NCBI RefSeq assembly: GCF_039555335.1
Contig: NC_092642.1
Span: forward strand, 19,782,382 to 19,846,381
Direction of reading: 5' to 3'
DNA length: 64,000 nucleotides
DNA from: Amphiura filiformis
Taxonomy: Eukaryota > Echinodermata > Ophiuroidea > Amphilepidida > Amphiuridae
The stretch's first letter is position 1. Every line of letters begins with the position of its first letter. The notes under the pieces are model-generated. The model saw only the letters and a program-made list of their open reading frames with translations. It was not told where the DNA came from and made no database searches. This document shows positions 45,000 through 57,278 of the stretch, one piece after another. The position numbers and the translations under genes are program-made.

Positions 45000-47760
45000 A
45001 TGACCTCTGGTTATCTCGAAATGACCTTCAAAATCTAAAAAATTGTCTGCTCTAAATGTTGACCCACCAAGTTTCATGCCCATTCAAGTTTTTGTTAATT
45101 TGACCTCAGATGACCCCTGGGTGACCCTGGATGACCCCAACATGACCTTCCAAATGTTTGCCTCAATGTTGACTGTACCCGCCAAGTTTCATGCCCATAC
45201 GACATTTTTTAGTAATTTGACCTCAGGTGACCCGAATGACCCCAAAATGACCTTCAAAAATTTGGTTTTAAAAGTTGACTGTACCCATCAAGTTCCATGC
45301 CCATACAAAAGTTTTTGGTAGTGACCCTGGATGGCATTCCAAAAATTGGCTCTAAATGACCCCCAAATGACCTTCCAAAATTTGGCTCTAAATGTTGATT
45401 GTACCCAACAAGTTTCATGCCCATACGACAGTTTTTAGTAATTTGACCTCAGATGACCCCCTGGGTGAACACAGATGACCCCAAAATGACCTTTCAAAAA
45501 TTTGGTTCTAAATGTTGACTGCACCCACCCAGTTTCATGCCCATACGAGTTTTTAGTAATTTGACCTCAGATGACCCTTGGGTGACCCTGTATGGCCTTC
45601 CAAAAATTTGGCTCTAAATGTTGACTGTACCCACCCAGTTTCATGCCCATACGACAGTTTTGAGTAATTTGACCTCAGATGACCCTTGGGTGACCCCGGA
45701 TGGCCTTCCAAAAATTTGGCTCTAAATGTTGACTATACCTCCCAAGTTTCATGCCCAGTTTTTAGAAATTTGACCCCTGGGTAACCCCAAAATGACCTTC
45801 CAAAAACTTGGCTCTAAATGTTGACTGTACCCACCAAGTTTCATGCCCATATGACAGTTTTTGCTAAGTTGACCTCAGATGACCCCGGGATGACCTCGAT
45901 GTCCCTGAAATGACCTTTCGTAAATTTGACTCTAAATGTTGACTATACCCACCAAGTTCAATGCCCATATGACAGTTTTTAAATATTTGACCTCAGATGA
46001 CCCCTGGGTGACCCCAAAATGACCTTCCAAAAATTTGGCTCTAAATGTTGACTGTACCCACCAAGTTTCATGCCCATACAACAGTTTTGAATAATTTGAC
46101 CTCAGATGACCCCTGGGTGACCTTGGATGACCCCAAAATGACCTCCAAAAATTTGGCTCAAAATGGTGACTGTACCCATCAAGTTTCATGCCCACACAAC
46201 AGTTTTGAATGATTTGACCTCAGATGACCACTGGGTGACCTTGGATGACCCCGAAATGACTTTTCAAACATGTGACTCTAAATGTTGACTGTACTCACCA
46301 AGTTTCATACCCATACGACAGTTTAAGTAGTTTGACATCAGATGACCCCTGGGTGACCCCAAAATGACCTTCCAAAAATTTGGCTCAAAATAGTGACTGT
46401 ACCCACCAAGTTTCATGCCCATACGACAGTTTTTAGTATTTTGACCTCAGATAACCCCTGGGTGACCCCGAAATGACATTCCAAAAATTTAGCTCTAAAT
46501 GTTGACTGTACCCACCAAGTTTCATGCCCATACAACGGTTTTTAGTAATTTGACCTCAGATGTCCGTGACCCATGGGTGACCTTGGATGACCCTGAAATG
46601 ACTTTCCAAAAATTTGACTCTAAATGTTGAATGTACTCACCAAGTTTCATGCCCATACGAGTTTTTAAAAAAATGAGCTCAGACGACCCCCTAGGTGACC
46701 TTGGATGACCCCGAAATGACCTTCCAAAAATTTGGCTCTAAAATGTTGACTGTACCCACCAAGTTTCATGCCCATACGACAGTTTTTAGTAATTTGACCT
46801 CAGATGACCCCTGGGTGACCTTGGATGACCCCGAAATGACTTTTCAAAACTTTGGCTCTAAATGTTGACTGTACTTACCAAGTTTCATGCCCATACGAGT
46901 TTTTAAAAATTTGACCTCAGATGACCCCTGGGTGACCTCGGATGACCCCGGAATAAACTTCCGAAAATTTGACTCTAAATGTTGACTGTACCCACCAAGT
47001 TTTGTGCCCATACGAGTTTTTAGTAATTTGACCTCAGATGACCCCTAGATGACCTCGGGTGGCCTTGACCCACTAACCAATACAAACTCGTTCTGTCTGG
47101 CAGCTGGAGTGAAAATTTGGCTCTAAATGTTGACTGTGAAAATTTGGCTCTAAATGTTGACTGTACCTACCAAGTTTCATGCCCATCGACAGTTTTTAGT
47201 AATTTGACCTCAGATGACCCTGGGTGACCTTGGATGACCCGGAATAACCGACAATTTGACTGTAAATGTTGACTGTACCCGCCAAGTTTTGTGCCCATAC
47301 GACAGTTTTTAGTAATTTGACTTCAGATGACCCCTGGGTGACCTTGGATGACCCTGAAATGACCGTCCAAAATTTGGCTCTAAATGTCGACTGTACCCAC
47401 CAAGTTTCATGCCCATACGACAGTTTTTAGTAATTTGACCTCAGATGACCCCTGGGTGACCTTGGATGACCCCGAAATAACCTTCCGAAAAGTTGGCTCT
47501 AAATGTTGACTGTACCCACCAAGTTTCATGCCCATACGACAGTTTTAGTAATTTGACCTCAGATGACCCTGGGTGACCTCGGATGACCCCGGAATAACCT
47601 TCCGAAAATTTGACTCTAAATGTTGACTGTACCCACCAAGTTTTGTGCCCATACGACAGTTTTTAGTAATTTGACCTCAGATGACCCCTAGATGACCTCG
47701 AGTGGCCTTGACCCACTAACCAATACAAACTCGTTCTGTCTGGCAGCTGGAGTGAAGATG
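45000..47760. repeat. TGACC-rich tandem satellite, about 23 units of 107-122 bp
   Basis: Each unit reads roughly TTTGACCTCAGATGACCCCT, GGGTGACCTTGGATGACCCC, AAATGACCTTCCAAAAATTT, GGCTCTAAATGTTGACTGTA, CCCACCAAGTTTCATGCCCA, TACGACAGTTTTTAGTAA. The plus strand is rich in TGACCT/TGACCC hexamers at 10- and 11-bp steps. A 60-bp block with CACTAACCAATACAAACTCG occurs twice (about 47,068 and 47,710). Confidence 0.95.
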
Positions 47761-48340
47761 CACCCACCCACCAAGTTTGAAGAACGTGCGACCCCTAGTC
47801 TCCGAGAAAATAGGTTTTTGCATTTTATGCATAAATTATGCAAATTAGGTACTTAATTACCATATTTTGCGCTGAAAATAGAATCAGGTTGAGATCTTCT
47901 GGTCATGCTACCCCCTACCAAGTTTCATCATCATAGCGCTTAGGGTTCTTACGGATCCCCAGATACAGCTCCACAAGGCGGATTTCTTCAGATTTCCAAC
48001 CATATTTGTAGAAGCGTTCATAAATTATGCAAATTAACAACTAAATCGCATACTTTTTCGGTCGAAAAACTAATCAGGTGATCAGCAGATGTGTATCATA
48101 GCTGCCACCAGGTTTAGTTTCCATGCGCCTGACGGATCTTGAGATAGTCTGTCCACAAACTCGGATATCAATTTGCGCTGATTTTCGCATAAATTATGCA
48201 AATTAGCTAATGTTAACGGAGCAAACTTGGATACCCTTCCTCCCACCAAGTAGCGTTGCCGTAAGTCTTATGGTTCCCCAGATACAGCTCCGGACGGACA
48301 CACATACCTCCATCCACACCCCCCCCCCCACACACACGCA
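47761..48340. repeat. Tail of the TGACC element with ATTATGCAAATTA motifs
   Basis: Three blocks each pair a 'CCAAGTTT... GGATCCCCAGATACAGCTCC' line with 'CATAAATTATGCAAATTA'. The same sequence type follows the TGACC repeats at 62,110-62,400, so the two regions are copies of one composite element. A CCCCCCCCCC/CACACACGCA stretch ends it. Confidence 0.8.
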
Positions 48341-48678
48341 CGGACAGACAGAAATAGTGATTACTAAGTCCCATCTAGACTGTCCCACAGTCTCGGTTCG
48401 GTCCGGCCTGGATAATGGAACTATAGGCCTAAATAATAACATAATAGCCTATCAAAATATGCCATAGTCCTTCACCCCCGATTCTAAATACACAGCGCCC
48501 AAAACCAATTCACAGCGCCAAAAAACCAATTCCTCTTTCTACACAAATTGATGCCACTACACTAATCACACCTCCTATATTGAACGCTAAATTTCAGTGA
48601 CTGCTCCCCACGCCGAGACTGTTCCGAAGTGTTAGAGATTTCACTTCCAAAAAATCGTTCAACGTGTATTGGGTTGAT

Positions 48679-50420
48679 TTTTAATGCTATGTAATCGACA
48701 TTACCAGTCGTTCTCCACGGACCCGAGGGAGGGTAATGCTATGTAATCTACATTACCAGTCGTTCTCCACGGACCCGAGGGAGGGTCTAAGTCCCATCCT
48801 GAACAAAGTTCAGGTGAGACAAAAAGGGGTTTTAAATGTTCAGTTTCCTATACTTTTGTACATGAAAGACATTCTTCAAAGTTTTTTTTTTTTTTTGCTT
48901 AATAACATGGCCTACATGACCGAAATTGATATATATAATACGCAATATAAAAATGATGATTCATCAAATTTTTGCCCCCCCCTCCTCCTTCGGGTATGTG
49001 GGAGGGGGCCCACGTGGGGAGAGGGTACTATCCCGTACTAATGTGCATTTCAAAGCTTCTGGCTTGTTTTACACTTTTAATAAAAAGTGCTTCCTTCTTC
49101 CAGAAAACATGCTTTAAAGTTTTGAGTTTCCTATACTTTTGTACATGACAGACATTCTTCAAAGTTATTTTTTGGCCTAAAAAACATGGCCTACATGACT
49201 AACATTGTTAAATATAATGCATAATATAAAAACAATGATTCATCAAATTTTGACCCCCACCTCTTGGGTATGTGGGAGGGGGAGGCCTACTAATGTGCAT
49301 GATTCATGACGAATACATTGTATGATAAGAGTAATATGTAAAATTCAGTATGTTAAACATACAGAGTGATGTCACTACAAATTGGGACTAAAATAGTAGG
49401 CCTATATCCCAAGGGAAATATGTACATACAATACACACACTCACCCCACCCAACCTCCCCCCCCCCAAGTCCACCCCCACTGACGGCCACACAAAGCCAA
49501 AGGATACAGCTAAAAGGTTCATATCAAACCTCTGACCCAAGTTTGCTTCCATAGACTTAAACATGACTTGATGTTAGCGTATACATAGGCCTATATACGC
49601 ACCAGCATCATCTCAAACGTCATCGTTCATTAATACACATTACATACTTCTTGCTCGAGTAATATTCAATGAGTAAAAAGAGATGAGTTTTTGAATGCAA
49701 AACCCGACACAATCAGTATAAGATTCTGGCCGGTCCGATAATCGACCAAAATGCATCAATTTTGGGAATGAAAATGTGTTCTGATTTGACCATATGCACG
49801 TTAAATGAGTACCATTATCTAGCCCAGTCATCCAGTCGGGTTCTAAGGAATTTTCATTTAAAAATAGAAATATATGCCTCCAGAAAGATTTTGTAGTAAA
49901 ATCGGGAAAAGCGGAACATTCCGCTTTTTAACCGACTTTGAGGTTTAAAAAGCGGAACAGTTCCGCCAAAAGCTTTTCGAAACTCCATGGCCATGCATGA
50001 TAGCCCTACCCCCTTGACAATGCCCAGTGCCCCCCCTGGGAGAATACATTATATAAGCCAAAGGATACACTGCGCTAAAAGGTTCGTACTCAAACCTTTG
50101 ACCCTGAAGTTTCCATTTAGACTCAACATGACTTGATCATTATACCATACATAGGCCTATTATATACGGCATTAGTCTGGCATCATCTCAAATGTCATCG
50201 TTCATTAATACACATTACATACTTCTTACTTGGGTAATATTCATTGAGGAAAAAGAGATGAGTTTTTGAACGCAAAACCCAACACAATCAGTGAACATAC
50301 TGGCCCGATGTTGGACTAAAATTCATCAATTTGGGGCATGAAAAGGTGTTCTCAATAATATAAAAATTTGACCACATGCCACGGGGGAATTAAAGTAGCA
50401 AAAAAAGCTGGTATTGGAGG
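48679..50420. repeat. Three successive local duplications
   Basis: A 53-bp pair, TAATGCTATGTAATCGACAT through ACGGACCCGAGGGAGGG, lies at 48,679-48,787. A pair of about 285 bp, starting GTTTCCTATACTTTTGTACA, lies at 48,840 and 49,127. A pair of about 560-bp spacing, with CATCGTTCATTAATACACAT then TACATACTTCTT, lies at 49,490-49,860 and 50,050-50,400. No coding sequence. Confidence 0.85.
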
Positions 50421-50556
50421 TATTTTCCCGAGTCTTTTCGTTGTAAAATGACTGCAGTGTTAACCCCATTTCCAACTTTCAATTTGCCCACAAACGAACG
50501 ATACCAAATTTATGTAGGGTGGATGTTTCTTATGGCCACGGACGTGGTAATATTAA

Positions 50557-50998
50557 AGCCATATTATAACATTTTCAAACAAAATAGATTGGCATTTCTT
50601 TGCCATAAAATGTTAGCTTTTACTGTCAGATATATCCCTTTTATTTTTGAGCGAACAACTACGGCAAAGCAAAAGAAAATTGGAATTTACTACCAGCGCA
50701 CATATAAGCCAATACGTACCACTCCTTCGGGCATTGTGGTGTATATCACCGTCCCGCACGCCGTACGTACTATGTGTTATGATCATCGTGTATGCGTTCG
50801 ACTAGTAATTCCATCGTAAAAATAAAGCGCCGGTTCCGGCGTTTTATTCAAAATCTCGGATTTTGACAAAACTACAGCACCTAGAATCTTGATTTTTGCA
50901 GGGTATATTGGTTTAATAAAGTACAATTTAATCGTGTAAAAAAGGAATTTTAAAAATTCAGTGAGGGCGTCTTCCTCAGCAAATGTTATAATATGGCT
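50557..50998. mobile_element. TTAA MITE family M, copy 3 (442 bp)
   Basis: TTAA lies on both sides (50,553-50,556 and 50,999-51,002). The ends AGCCATATTATAACATTT and AAATGTTATAATATGGCT are perfect inverted repeats. This is the most intact of three copies. Confidence 0.92.
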
Positions 50999-51002
50999 TT
51001 AA

Positions 51003-52409
51003 GTAGCAAAAACAAGCTGTTTAAGGGTCTTTTTGTTATAAAATGACAGTGTTAAGGACTTGGTTTGGCTTAGAAAACGCTAGCTTTTGGTGCTAATTAG
51101 ACGTAACAAAATATTTTTGCTAATGGTATGTTGAAGTAGGCCTAAACACATTTAATAAAGAATAAAAAAATAATAACGAAATCTGTAAGGTTTTAAACCC
51201 CTTTCCCATCTTTCAATTCGCCCACTACGATGTCCCATTCATAAGCTTAAGTACCAAGTTCCTTGATATTGTTAATAGCTGTTAATTGTATAGGTTTGAG
51301 CAAGATCGATTTCTCTTTTATCTACCGAATAACAGAACATCCCGTGCACGGCAATGCAGAAAAGTTATTACGTCATGATATAAAATAATATCAATTCGCC
51401 CAAGAAGCTGAGTCATACAGCATAGTTTATTGGCAGCCACTTTTGACCTTTGATCACGACTTGATCACGATTAGCCTCCATCCTTAACATGCTTACGTGT
51501 AAAGCCACACACACTCTAAACGTGCGTAGGTGTTAACACACTATTATACTTATATGATCGCATGCGATTGCGCGCGATGACAAGTAGAGGACTATACACT
51601 CAGTGACGACTCTAGAGCGACCCAGTCAAACGGAGATACACTATGTGCAACTTCGAACTTGATCGATATTGATTGGCCATCAACCAGTCTGAGATAGAAG
51701 TATACTACCGGTAAACTGTGGGCGTTGCCTAAGCATAACCGGCTCATGTAGCCCAACTCCGGTTCGATCGCACAGGATACAGAGTTGCCAATGCATATAT
51801 ATTGGGCGACTTTGAGCTGTTTCACTAAATTAGTGCAATTTTGGGTGGGTTTATTTCTCTTTTCGTACATGTCTACTCAAATTCAAATTTAATAGGTGTC
51901 ATCATTAGCACACACTTTATATATCCTGAAAGTTTCACTGTTGAAAAGTACATTGTTTGTCTGCTTTTTTGTATACATTAAACACATCGACAAAATGAAA
52001 ACATGGTTTGTGGGCTTTACGCCCCAACCATGCAATAATAATAATAATAATAATAATACAACAACAAAGTAATTTATAGTAATAAATCTCTCAATGCACT
52101 TTACAAACACCTACTACCCCTAACCCACAACATACAGGGTGTCCCTGAAAGAACTTCCTGAAACCAAAGGTTTTTGACCTATGACCTCTTGAAATCATTT
52201 TTGGCATTTTGTCATCCTAAATATGGTTTCAGGGGGCCAAATTATACAAAAATACACAAAAAAGTACACAAAAGTCTGCAAATCTTTGAATATCAGATTG
52301 CCAACCATCCTACTGGGGGAGCAAGAAGGGGCAAGAGTTCTAATGGGGGCAGCAGACCCCCTGGCTATGCCACTGCCACTTCAAAGGCTATGCACTTTCA
52401 CCTACTTAC
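51003..52409. other. Intron 4-5, left part; no gene seen
   Basis: Includes the (AAT)n run and, at 52,140-52,200, a fragment of the foldback at 13,893-15,577 (AACTTCCTGAAACCAAAGGT then TTTTGACCTATGACCTCTTG). No exon found. Confidence 0.5.
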
Positions 52410-52572
52410 CCTTATTTGTACATCACATTTATACTGCGGTTTGAGTAGCAGTTCCACACAATCAGGGTTCTTTCGTGCTATGGCTGAAAAAAGAGCTGTA
52501 TCTCCATCATAGTCACCTTTGTTAATATCTGCACCATGTTCAATCAATACCTGCAATATCTCAGGTCTGTCA
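52410..52572 (-). CDS. Exon 4: ankyrin repeats
   Basis: The acceptor is ATTTCATAG and the donor ATAAGG|GTAAGT; 163 nt, phase 2 in and phase 0 out. Its first base completes the Ser codon begun in exon 3, giving AAYSDRPEILQVLIEHGADI, a canonical ankyrin helix pair and hairpin. A second repeat follows (GDTALFSAIARKNPDCVELL). The strong match to the GxTxL...LL...GADI pattern and the clean splice signals make this one of the safest exons. The sequence ends KCDVQIR, where the next repeat begins in exon 5. Confidence 0.9.
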
Positions 52573-53713
52573 CTATGAAATGTAAATGTTTAGACATTTT
52601 TATATCTTACATAATTAATAAAGTTAAAGTATACTATTGACTCATATTTTGAATTATAATTATAGGCCCAGCAGGTCGAGCAGTTTGACAAGGAATGTCA
52701 GGGAATCAGATATGGACAATTTAAAAAAAATTCTTTCTGTCTGTTATTATTTATAAAGATTATGGACCATAGCAAAATCCCTGGAGCCTTATTTCTAGAT
52801 CTAAAAAAGCATTTGCTACTGTAGAACATAAAATTCTGCTTGAAAAACTTGAAATCCACAACACCACTGAAAATTATTATCCTGTAAATACTCTGATGAT
52901 AATAGTAAATTGTAAATCTGTAATGCATATGATCAAGAGGGTGAGAATTCATCAGGGCAATGTCGGGGATCATGGATCACATGCATGGGAAAACATGATA
53001 TACCACCAACAGCCATTTGTTTATTGTGACAAATGGTTCCTGTTCTAATTGTCGGACGGTTTGTGGCTATAGTATTAAGTAAGGAATTGTCTTTGACCAT
53101 GCACAGATAAAAATCCACCCATACCATATTCTGGCTCATCAGAAAAAACATTTAATATCCCGAATTATACTGTGCCTACCAGTTTCATGGTAAAACCAAT
53201 TTGCTATAGAATAGTTATTATACCATGTTAACCATATTCATATTTATCTCATAATAAAATGTGACCAAATGTATTATGTGTACATAGTGTGTAAATCACA
53301 AGAATAATATCATCTGCGGACTTGGCTAGCTTGTCGGGAGGGATATTGCCGATATTGCACTTATGGACCACGTAACTTTGTGTGACCTTGAGGGAAAGGC
53401 ATTTCCCGATATGTATAGTAAGTTACCGGATATGATGTTGACACCACACTTCTTTTCATGTCCAAAAATCCAATTGAACTAACTGAATTATAACTTGTTA
53501 AAACAATTCACTGGTTGAATTTCAACCAATCAACTAACTTTAAAAACTAAAAAAAACCAAAAAAAACACATTATGGTATTTGGGACAAACCACAACTTTA
53601 GTAACTTTCATGATATCACTAGCACTCTTTACAAAATAATTTTATTTAATGAGCGTATGACTTCAAATACAATGGGGGTGTCATCATGTTGATTACATTT
53701 TTTCTTTAATTGG
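52573..53713. other. Intron 3-4, left part; no feature seen
   Basis: AT-rich sequence; no exon or repeat recognised. The stretch 53,990-54,887 on the other side of the MITE is likewise featureless. Confidence 0.4.
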
Positions 53714-53989
53714 GCTATTCCAGTTGAAATCCACACTACCCCCGTGGAAGATTTTGGAAATATCTGCTACCGGGGGAGTATGTTTTTCAAATGTAATTGG
53801 TCAGGGTTAATCATTTTAAAACCCATACTCCCTCTGTATTATGGCTTTACCTATATTTTCCATAACTGGAGTGAGTATTTCAAATGGAAGTTACCCAATT
53901 TGTCTATTCTATTTGAAACTCATAATCCCACCGTGGAAGACTTTAGCTAAATCTTCCACGGCGGTATTGTGGATTTTAAATGGAATAGC
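53714..53989. mobile_element. Foldback MITE, 276 bp, in intron 3-4
   Basis: The ends GCTATTCCAGTTGAAATCCA then CACTACCCCCGTGGAAGATTT face AAATCTTCCACGGCGGTATT then GTGGATTTTAAATGGAATAGC. Confidence 0.88.
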
Positions 53990-54887
53990 ACATTAATATT
54001 CAAACTTAATGGAATTGACATGTTGGAATAATGTGTAGAGTAAAAACAAAATAGCACAAAATGTCTTGAAAATGCTAGCACATGCCATGCACTGATCATT
54101 TTGATTACTGCAATCTTGTTTGGTCAAATTGCAATGAAGAGAACTCACTACTTTTCAAATCCTCCTAAATAAAATTGTGGTGTACTTTTTATCTGCTGAT
54201 ATGTGATTTAATGAAATACATTTTCTAAACTTCTTTTCATGATTTTCAACTGCTCCTTCATGTGATAAAATCCCTGGAAATTGGGCTATATTATTGTTAA
54301 TCACATTAAAATTGACTAAATTAGTAAAAATTCTGCTAAATAAGTGTGCTTTTTGTTTTCCCAAAGAGACATCAAATTGGTTTCGCAGTTACATTGCTAT
54401 TGTTTTGAGTAATTGAAATTAGCATTATTTTTTATCCTACTTGCATTTAAGTCATTGGTTGGGTTCTATCAAAGTATCACACTATCTGTGGCACTACATG
54501 GTTTTAGTTTGTCGGTTGATGCATATCTCTTTATTATTACACTCTCATCCTTTTTGCTGTGTTCATAGAGTAGACTATGCCTTGTTGGTAGTTTTGTATT
54601 TAAATAAGCTTTGTAAAACACCCATGACATGATCTTATCCTCATCCTTGAATGTTTAAATCTACACATATGCATTTGCTGTTATTAGTTTTTAATGATAT
54701 TTTCAGTTGTATATTACAAATAAGTTTTTAAATAATCCCTTGTTTTAAAACTGAATTTTTTTAGTTGTTTAACTTTTGTTTGTGCTTTGGTCATTTGCTT
54801 TAGCATTCCATGCTTCTATGCTCATGTAGAAGGGTATCATTCGATATCATAACATGAATAACACAAAATGTATCAAACTTGGTTTAC

Positions 54888-55045
54888 CTATATGCAGCCA
54901 TTATCAATGGTGTTACACCTTGATGTGCATTGCCCTGATCAATTTTTGCACCCTTTTTTAGTAAGAGCTTGACAATGCCACGGTATCCCATTTGACAGGC
55001 CATAAGTAATGGAGTCATAGTACCATTTTCTGACAGGTAATGCAC
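54888..55045 (-). CDS. Exon 3: ankyrin repeats
   Basis: The acceptor CATTTCAG precedes GTG and the donor is ATAG|GTAAAC; 158 nt, phase 0 in and phase 2 out. The product is a full ankyrin repeat (TMTPLLMACQMGYRGIVKLL, then a KKGAKID hairpin) followed by the first helix of the next (GVTPLIMAAY). The last codon is completed by exon 4 as Ser. Ankyrin repeats stack as helix-turn-helix modules that bind other proteins; no catalytic residue is expected. See exon 2 for the one-base phase mismatch on the 5' side. The nearest alternative acceptors do not restore the frame. Confidence 0.85.
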
Positions 55046-56509
55046 CTGAAATGACAGAAATGATTTATATTAAATCTCACACTTGCATTGGATACTTAAT
55101 TTTTCATTTTGTTAAATGGAAACTCTTTTTGTTCCCATCGTTTTGTTTATAGGTGTCATCACAACATTTTAGGAAATCTGTGTTTTCTTACAAAGATTGA
55201 CACCTTTTGTCTTTCATTTATATTGATCTGTGTTTTAATAACATTTCCATCAGTTGATCATACTGGTAAATTTGACGAAAACCCACATTTAGATTAGCAT
55301 CCGATGCTAAATAAATCTTGATGCAATAGATATAATATGCTCTGATTGATAGAATATATTAACCATAATTTTCACATCCAACATATGTGTAATACTAGGC
55401 ATGTCCACTTTTAAATTGATTCAGACCTAACTTATTGGCTGGGAATCGATGAAAGAAACATTTTGGCATTTAAATAATCTTAATCGGACGTTTCAATCCA
55501 GAGATATGGCCTTTTGAGTGTCACAGTTTTATATAGGGCTGCTAGAACATGATAAAAAGTTTAAGTCTAAAAAGGAATACTAACAGAAAGTGCAATATTA
55601 AGGTGCTTTTTCTTAATGTATTTATTAACTAGCGTTATCTGGAACATTATATTTGCTTATAACAACATGAAATAAGATCATCCTGAAAATTTAAGCGATT
55701 TTGTTGACATAAAAAAAAAAAGACCTCAAAACCCATGGTTTGTTTGGTGCAACCTCAAGAGGAGCTGAACAATAAGTGCATTATTTCAAATGAATAGCGG
55801 TAGTCTTAAACATTGTTCAATCTTTCAAGGTCAGCACATTTTATCTTCAAATATGATTATATTTCATCATGGCATAAATTTGGTAACATTAATCACTACC
55901 AATTTTGAGAAATTTGCTCCAACTCAAAGGTTATCTTTACTACATTGAGCAATATACTGTGCATGCATGGAAGCCATGCTGGGTAGCATATCGAAAATGC
56001 ACATGGTGGTCAGAAGTGCATGATTTGAGATGGGTTTTGGAAAGCTTTAACATTCTTTAATTTCTTAACATCCTGCACATTTTGTCTTTAAAAATAGTTA
56101 AATTTTATGAGTATGTAAGTTTGCTTTCTGAATCGATCCAAATTCGGAGATAATTGCGTTTCAACACCTGATCCACAGAATGGTGTCACCTGTTGTTGTT
56201 CTCATCTCATTAATGTTTTCTTTAAAAAGAAGCTGATCCCTTGATAAAGGAAGGTCTTCTCTATTTACTGACTAATCAGGAAAGAGTTTGGTTAATGTTT
56301 TCTGGTGGAACCTCTTTTAAGTCTAAATTGGGCCAATGCAAGTACTGCATACAATTGGACTCCCTGATTGATTTGTGTTTGCATTGACAATAAATGGGTG
56401 AGTGCACACAACAGTAAATGGGAAACCGTTCTAGTAGCAAATGTATTGACAGTGGACATCCCTAGTAATACCAATTGTATATATAATTGCAGAAATCAAA
56501 TTTATTTAC
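55046..56509. other. Intron 2-3; no missing exon found
   Basis: Searched for an extra exon that would reconcile the phase-2 exit of exon 2 with the phase-0 entry of exon 3. None was seen. The ankyrin spacing across the direct join is already correct. Confidence 0.5.
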
Positions 56510-56705
56510 CCATTCAGGGCGCAGCTCAATATTGTTCCTATTGCACTTTTGTCACCTTGTTGGATCACTTTAATTAGTTCAGCTGGCCCTTTTTCACTCA
56601 CAGCTTTAGCCTTTGTGGTATCATCTAGCTCACCAAGTGCTCCAAGTTCTTTTAACTTAGTCTTTAGAGGCCCCAATAGAGCTTTTTGCAGCATTGACTT
56701 TATTT
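56510..56705 (-). CDS. Exon 2: helical linker and start of ankyrin array
   Basis: The acceptor is CTTCTGACAG and the donor AATGG|GTAAAT; length 196 nt, phase 1 in and phase 2 out. It joins exon 1 in frame, giving a continuous acidic stretch into EIKSMLQKALL. The middle is Lys/Leu/Glu-rich and probably helical. The end, ELIKVIQQGDKSAIGTIL, has the helix pattern and GD turn of an ankyrin repeat. The next exon supplies the matching hairpin with correct ankyrin spacing (13 residues from IL to the Gly before TMTPL). However, the join is one nucleotide short: this exon leaves in phase 2 while exon 3 needs phase 0. A fourth G in the GGG run at the donor would repair it, so a homopolymer error or a real 1-base loss is likely. 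Confidence 0.72.
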
Positions 56706-57052
56706 CTGTCAGAAGATACAAAAAAAGTTGTCATATAGTTTCTTAATATGCGATGCTACATGCACATGGAATAGATAGTAAACCCTTCACTTAGTTAACT
56801 TAATAGCTAATTATTACCATAGCAGATTTGCATTTTTCCAAAAAGAACAAGTAGATAACAGTAGTAGTAATTTGCATAATTAATTAGCATTTATGCAAAT
56901 TAGCTCATTAATTATGCAAATTAGATGGTGGCTAGACAATATAATACATTAGAACATATTAGAAACACTACACACCACTCTTCGTCATACATACATTTTC
57001 CAAGCCACATTTCCCTAACATCATATGAAATTTAAAGAAAAGGAAATTTAGT

Positions 57053-57158
57053 TCGGCAGAGGTGGGGCTCGAACCCACACTGCACTGCGCCGCTATCATG
57101 TAGGCATATACAGTATCGACACATCACCAGCGCCTTAGACCGCTCAGCCACAAGACTT
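57053..57158 (-). repeat. tRNA-Leu-like sequence, degenerate or SINE head
   Basis: On the minus strand TGGCTGAGCGGTCTAAGGCG is a good A box with Leu-type D arm, and GTGGGTTCGAGCCCCACC is a full T arm with B box. Between them about 50 bp cannot form a proper anticodon stem, and the acceptor halves do not pair, so a working tRNA is unlikely. Confidence 0.6.
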
Positions 57159-57278
57159 GTTGGTGTCATCGTGAAAATTTAAACATATAATCACAACTTC
57201 ATTACTTCAACATACCATGTGACAAGCAAAGACAGAAAACGTACCATATTTTGGAATTTTATCTGCTTAAAACATTAA

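Noticed and set aside
50448-50819. 123-codon plus-strand frame
   Set aside because: Most of it lies in MITE family M copy 3, and it has no domain features.
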